9,924 nucleotides of DNA, from the NCBI GenBank assembly GCA_016288255.1, contig JAEEYS010000056.1, positions 1 through 9,924 of the forward strand. Direction: 5' to 3'. How positions within the stretch are numbered: position 1 is the first letter of the stretch; every line of letters begins with the position of its first letter. The notes below the pieces were generated by a model. That model made no database searches. It was not told the DNA's origin and saw only the letters and a program-made list of their open reading frames with translations. Of this stretch, positions 6,389-9,924 are shown one piece after another. Source of the DNA: Bacillota bacterium. Lineage in GTDB: Bacteria; Bacillota; Tb-RUG-66. The position numbers and the translations under genes were made by a program.

Positions 6389-7573
6389 ATGGGTAAAGAT
6401 GTCGTAATTTGTAGTGCAGCTAGACTTGCTGTTGGGAAACTTGGCGGAACATTGTTAAAAACGGATGAAAGACAGATGGGCGGCGCTGTTATCAAAGCTG
6501 CTATGGAAAGAGCCGGCGTAGATTATAAAGACGTTGACGAATTGGTATTCGGTCATAACTTCAGAACAGGTTTAATTTCTTCTAACTCTACCAGAGTATT
6601 GGCACACGAAGCTGGTTTTCCTTATGAAACGCCAGAATTTACACTGAATAAACACTGTGCTGCTGCATTAAAAGCAGTAACCTATGCTTATCAGGCAATT
6701 AAAAGTGATACCGCAAAATGCGTAATCTCCGGCGGTATTGATCAAATGAGCAAAAGCGCATTTTTCGCTTTGGCAAACAATGTAAGATGGGGAAATAAAT
6801 TAGGGGACTTCAAGTTGGTAGATCAGTTGGTTATGAGAGATCCGATTGACAACGTATCTACGATTGACTGCGCAAATATCATTGCTGACGAATTGGGAAT
6901 TACCAGAGAAGAACAAGACGAATATGCTATGATGAGCGAAAACCGTGCAGAAGCTGCAATCAAAGGCGGCGCATTTAAAGATCAGATCGTTCCTTTGACT
7001 ATCCACACAAGAAAAGGCGACATCGTTTTTGATACAGACGAATGCCCGACCTTTGGCACAACAAAAGAAACTTTAGCAAAATTGAGAACTGTAAATGGCG
7101 GAGATTCTACTGTTACAGCAGGTAACTCCTCCAGCTTAAGCGATGGCGCAGGCTGCTTCGTTATTATGGATGCAGACGTAGCAAAAGCAAAAGGAATCAA
7201 ACCTTTGGCAAAAATCGTTGATTTTGACTATGTAGGGGTACAACCAAAATTCTTCCCAACAGGTCCAATTCTTTCTACAGACAGAATCATGGCAAAAACA
7301 GGCTACAAACTTTCCGATATGGACTATATCGAAGTAAACGAAGCTTTTGCCAGCCAGATGATCGCATGGATCAGACATCATAAACCGGATATGGATAAGA
7401 TGAATGTAAACGGCGGCGCTATTGCATTGGGACATCCTATTGCAGCAACCGGGGCAGTTATCTTAACAAAATTATTGTATGAATTGGAAAGAAGAAATGG
7501 TCAGTTAGGTTTGGTTACAATGTGCATCGGCGGCGGACAAGGTATGTCTATCATCGTTGACCGCAACGTGTAA
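6389..7573 (+). CDS. Thiolase (acetyl-CoA C-acyltransferase family)
   Basis: This 394-residue protein has the normal length for a degradative or acetoacetyl-CoA thiolase, which cleaves a 3-ketoacyl-CoA with CoA or condenses two acyl-CoAs. All catalytic residues are visible: the nucleophilic cysteine C90 (NKHCAAAL), the NEAF asparagine N317, H349 in NGGAIALGHP (341-350), and C379 in MCIGGGQG. Two motifs depart from the common form. The nucleophile is followed by AAA rather than GSG, and the usual GGMESMS reads GGIDQMS (115-121). The segment after the HP motif is IAATGA rather than IGASGA. These changes lie near the active site and may reflect an unusual acyl chain. The start is supported by AAGGAGG six bases before the ATG. 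Its place between AtuA and crotonase genes suggests the final cleavage step of a catabolic route, but the substrate is unknown. Confidence 0.92.
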   Translation: MGKDVVICSAARLAVGKLGGTLLKTDERQMGGAVIKAAMERAGVDYKDVDELVFGHNFRTGLISSNSTRVLAHEAGFPYETPEFTLNKHCAAALKAVTYAYQAIKSDTAKCVISGGIDQMSKSAFFALANNVRWGNKLGDFKLVDQLVMRDPIDNVSTIDCANIIADELGITREEQDEYAMMSENRAEAAIKGGAFKDQIVPLTIHTRKGDIVFDTDECPTFGTTKETLAKLRTVNGGDSTVTAGNSSSLSDGAGCFVIMDADVAKAKGIKPLAKIVDFDYVGVQPKFFPTGPILSTDRIMAKTGYKLSDMDYIEVNEAFASQMIAWIRHHKPDMDKMNVNGGAIALGHPIAATGAVILTKLLYELERRNGQLGLVTMCIGGGQGMSIIVDRNV

Positions 7574-7594
7574 ACTGACAATTTAAAATAGATC

Positions 7595-7621
7595 TTTATG
7601 GCTGTTTTGATAGGCCATAAA
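7595..7621. repeat. 8-bp inverted repeat in the thiolase-crotonase gap
   Basis: TTTATGGC (7595-7602) and GCCATAAA (7614-7621) pair around an 11-base loop, 21 bases after the thiolase stop. A run of A rather than T lies at the 3' side, so it is not a standard intrinsic terminator. It may protect the 3' end of a processed thiolase mRNA. Confidence 0.45.
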
Positions 7622-7654
7622 ACCTAAATATAGAGCAGTACCAACAGAAAAGAC

Positions 7655-7693
7655 AACTAGTATGGAATAGCCGCGGCGATTTCCATACTAGTT
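7655..7693. repeat. 13-bp perfect inverted repeat with GC palindrome in its loop
   Basis: The arms AACTAGTATGGAA (7655-7667) and TTCCATACTAGTT (7681-7693) are exact reverse complements. The 13-base loop holds the 8-bp palindrome GCCGCGGC (7670-7677), conspicuous in AT-rich surroundings. No T run follows, which argues against a simple terminator. It could be an RNA processing or stability element, or a regulator site upstream of the crotonase gene. Together with the repeat at 7595 it fills most of the 195-base gap; no convincing promoter was found there. Confidence 0.6.
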
Positions 7694-7755
7694 TAGTGCT
7701 GTAATAAAACAGATATAACATTTTATTATATAACTATCTTATAAAATAAATTTTT

Positions 7756-7760
7756 GGAGG
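7756..7760 (+). promoter_or_regulatory. Ribosome binding site that decides the crotonase start
   Basis: GGAGG lies eight bases before the ATG at 7769. The reading frame is open from a TTG at 7754, but that codon overlaps this site, so 7769 is the real start. Confidence 0.85.
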
Positions 7761-7768
7761 GAAATAGT

Positions 7769-8557
7769 ATGGCATATAAAAACATTTTGATTGATGTAAA
7801 AGACAATGTGGCTACGTTAACTATCAACCGTCCGGATATCAGAAACGCGCTGAATGAAGAAACAATGGATGAAATCAAAGCCGGTATCCGTGAATTGGAC
7901 GCAGATCCGGAAGTAAGAGTTATTGTATTTAAAGGCGCAGGCGAAAAAGCTTTCTGCGCAGGCGGCGACTTGAACAACATGATCGCTGCAATGAAAGAAT
8001 CCAGCATTATGATCAAACGGTTCACAGGCGGTTATGCAAGCCTGGTAAAAACGATCTTAGGCTGCTCTAAACCAACCATCGCTTCCGTACAGGGTGCTGC
8101 TTTTGCAGGCGGATGCGGTTTGGCTACAGTTTGCGATTTGACCATCGCTTCCGAAGCTGCTAAATTCTGTTTGTCAGAAATCAATTTAGGTATTTGGGGC
8201 GCTATCATTTCTTCTCCGATCATGAGAATGGTTGGGATGAAAAAAGCAAAAGAACTTCTTTATACCGGTAAAAGAATCACAGCAAAAGAAGCTGAAACCA
8301 TGGGTTTGGTAAATAAAGTCGTTCCAGCGGAACAATTAGAAGCAGAAACAGCAGAATGGGCAAACAACATTGCTTCCAAGAGTCCGCTTGCTTTAAAACT
8401 GGGTAAAGAAGCCTTGACAGCAATCGAAGATATGGAATTGAATCAATCTTTGAGCTACTTACAGAACATGGTAACTGTTCTAATGGGAAGCGAAGATGCT
8501 AATGAAGGTATCAGTGCTTTCTTAGAAAAGAGACAACCGACTTGGAAAAATAAATAA
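7769..8557 (+). CDS. Crotonase-fold enzyme (enoyl-CoA hydratase/isomerase family)
   Basis: This 262-residue protein has the standard crotonase length. The oxyanion-hole segments are present: AFCAGGDL (61-68) and GAAFAGGCGL (109-118). Of the two glutamates used by classical enoyl-CoA hydratase, the second is kept (E137 in LSEINLG) but the first is replaced by glycine (G117, where hydratases have GGCEL). Loss of that residue with retention of the second is typical of enoyl-CoA isomerases and other non-hydratase crotonases, so plain hydratase activity should not be assumed. The LGIWGAIISSPIMR stretch (140-153) and the C-terminal GLVNKVV (179-185) are family-typical. The gene ends in tandem stops (TAA TAG, 8555-8560), and the mutase gene starts 14 bases after the first stop, so the two are very probably co-transcribed. 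Possible reactions include double-bond isomerisation, hydration of an unusual substrate, hydrolysis or decarboxylation; I cannot choose. Confidence 0.88.
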   Translation: MAYKNILIDVKDNVATLTINRPDIRNALNEETMDEIKAGIRELDADPEVRVIVFKGAGEKAFCAGGDLNNMIAAMKESSIMIKRFTGGYASLVKTILGCSKPTIASVQGAAFAGGCGLATVCDLTIASEAAKFCLSEINLGIWGAIISSPIMRMVGMKKAKELLYTGKRITAKEAETMGLVNKVVPAEQLEAETAEWANNIASKSPLALKLGKEALTAIEDMELNQSLSYLQNMVTVLMGSEDANEGISAFLEKRQPTWKNK

Positions 8558-8571
8558 TAGAGGTGAATGTG

Positions 8572-9924
8572 ATGGCTGCCGAAAAAAACAACTTAGAAAA
8601 GAGAAGGTTTTTAACCAATTCTAATATTGAATTAAAAAGAATTTATACACAAAAAGACTTGGATGAAATGGGTTTTGATCCGGATAAAGATTTAGGTGAT
8701 GCTGGACATTATCCCAATACCAGAGGTGTTACAGAAAATATGTATCGGGACAACTTCTGGATCTTCGGGCAATATGCTGGATTCGGTTCTGCCGAAGAAG
8801 CAAATGCAAGATATAAATATCTGATCGAACAGGGCCAGACAGGTTTTTCTGTTGCGCTTGACTTACCGACACAAGTAGGTCTTGACTCTGACAACAACAT
8901 GTCCAGAGGCGAAGTTGGTAAAGTAGGGGTTGCGCTTGACTCCTTAAAAGATATTGAAAGCCTGTTCGACGGCGTTGACTTTACAAAAGTTCGTCAGGTT
9001 AGAACCACTGCAAACTCCATGGGTTTTGTAATGGCTTCTTGGTATATTGCTTTTGCGGAAAAACAAGGCGTTGATCCAAACAGCATTCGTTTCTTTATCC
9101 AAAACGACCCGCTAAAAGAATACATTGGTAGAGGTGCATACATTTTCCCGCCGAAAGCTGCTGTTAAATTAACTGCAGATACAGTGGAATATTGCTCCGT
9201 TCATATGCCAAACTGGGAACCGATCGCTATCAGCGGTTATCATATTCGTGACAGTGGCGCTACAGCAGTTCAGGAATTAGCGTTTACATTATCCAACGGT
9301 ATCGCTTACATCGAAGAAGTCTTAAAACGTGGTGTAGACATTGATGTATTCGGTTCTAAATTTAATACTTTCTTGGGATCTCACTATGAATTCCTAGAAG
9401 AAGTTGCTAAATTGAGAGCCGTAAGAAAACTGTGGGCAAGACTGATGAAAGAACGCTATCATGCGAAAAATGAAGACTCTTATAAACTTCGTATCCTGAC
9501 CTATACACAGGGTGGGACCTTAACAGCACAGCAGCCTTTGAACAACATTGTTCGTGTTACAGTTGAAGCTATGGCAGCTGTTTTAGGCGGCACACAGACA
9601 TTGGCTACCTCTTCTTATGATGAAGCCTTATCTCTGCCAACACAGGAAGCAGCGATGGTTGCATTAAGAACACAGCAGATCTTAGCTTATGAATCCGGTA
9701 TCGCTAAAACAGTTGACCCGTTGGGCGGCAGCTATGCAGTAGAACGCCTGACACTGGAACTGGAAAAACAGGCTATGGACTTGATTCACAAGATTGATGA
9801 AATGGGCGGCGCTGTTGCCTGCATCGATAAAGGATTCTTCCAAAAAGAACTGGCACGTGAAGCTTATGACTTCCAGAAATCCATTGAAAATAAGGAAAGA
9901 TATATTGTTGGGGTGAACTCCTTC
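8572..9924 (+). CDS. Cobalamin-dependent acyl-CoA mutase (methylmalonyl-CoA mutase large-subunit family), 3' truncated
   Basis: The frame is open for 451 codons to the window edge and matches the catalytic TIM-barrel domain of methylmalonyl-CoA mutase and its relatives. Typical stretches are GQYAGFGSAEEAN (66-78), SVALDLPTQVGLDSD (93-107), FIQNDPLKEY (175-184), ISGYHIRDSGATAVQE (220-235), LTAQQPLNNIVR (317-328) and YESGIAKTVDPLGGSY (373-388). By my alignment from memory with the Propionibacterium enzyme (its numbers in brackets), Y68 (Tyr89), Q177 (Gln197), R187 (Arg207) and H224 (His244) are kept. N61 (Arg82), I64 (Thr85), G66 (Arg87), R144 (Ser164), K263 (Arg283) and N265 (Ser285) are changed. 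Y68 and R187 point to a carboxylated substrate, while the rest suggests a non-standard one. AGAGGTGA lies five bases before the ATG. Whether the B12 domain is fused or separate is beyond the window. Confidence 0.88.
   Translation, partial: MAAEKNNLEKRRFLTNSNIELKRIYTQKDLDEMGFDPDKDLGDAGHYPNTRGVTENMYRDNFWIFGQYAGFGSAEEANARYKYLIEQGQTGFSVALDLPTQVGLDSDNNMSRGEVGKVGVALDSLKDIESLFDGVDFTKVRQVRTTANSMGFVMASWYIAFAEKQGVDPNSIRFFIQNDPLKEYIGRGAYIFPPKAAVKLTADTVEYCSVHMPNWEPIAISGYHIRDSGATAVQELAFTLSNGIAYIEEVLKRGVDIDVFGSKFNTFLGSHYEFLEEVAKLRAVRKLWARLMKERYHAKNEDSYKLRILTYTQGGTLTAQQPLNNIVRVTVEAMAAVLGGTQTLATSSYDEALSLPTQEAAMVALRTQQILAYESGIAKTVDPLGGSYAVERLTLELEKQAMDLIHKIDEMGGAVACIDKGFFQKELAREAYDFQKSIENKERYIVGVNSF

Noticed and set aside
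7607..7634. TTGATA/TATAGA promoter before the crotonase gene
   Set aside because: The -10 is poor (4 of 6) and the element overlaps a hairpin; not strong enough to report.
7754..7768. Upstream TTG start adding five residues to the crotonase
   Set aside because: The TTG overlaps the GGAGG ribosome site that serves the ATG at 7769, and the added residues are not family-like.

Overview
The window looks like chromosomal DNA from an anaerobic, low-to-moderate GC Firmicute. The reasons are strong AAGGAGG-type ribosome binding sites before nearly every gene, AT-rich intergenic DNA, sigma-A-like promoters, and a gene content of respiratory-complex membrane subunits plus CoA-ester chemistry. The exact genus cannot be read from the sequence. 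All genes lie on the + strand.

Region 1 (1-4088) is the 3' end of an operon for a complex I-, Mrp- or energy-converting-hydrogenase-like membrane machine. It holds three consecutive proton-conducting antiporter-type subunits: a 5'-truncated one, a complete 483-residue one, and a 706-residue NuoL-like one with a charged C-terminal extension and a final membrane helix. No peripheral redox subunit is visible, so the electron partner is unknown.

Region 2 (4089-4614) is a 526-base AT-rich gap with no convincing gene. It carries three tandem promoter-like elements, a 17-bp perfect inverted repeat that covers the -10 of the first promoter, and a GC-cored hairpin. It looks like a regulated control region for the downstream cluster.

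Region 3 (4615-9924) is a CoA-ester catabolic cluster with codon use typical of highly expressed genes (AGA, GTA, GGT, GCT) and clearly unlike region 1. In order it encodes an AtuA-family protein split into a large and a small gene, a thiolase, a crotonase-fold enzyme and the N-terminal 451 residues of a B12-dependent acyl-CoA mutase. Two gaps inside the cluster carry strong hairpins that could set relative expression.

The most interesting point is the combination. The mutase keeps the residues of the radical and carboxylate site but has changed several that normally hold the substrate and CoA tail. The crotonase lacks one of the two hydratase glutamates. The AtuA pair belongs to a family known from branched isoprenoid-acid breakdown. 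My inference is a branched or otherwise unusual acyl-CoA being carbon-skeleton rearranged and then cleaved thiolytically. The substrate is not identified, and the membrane complex next door may or may not be functionally connected.
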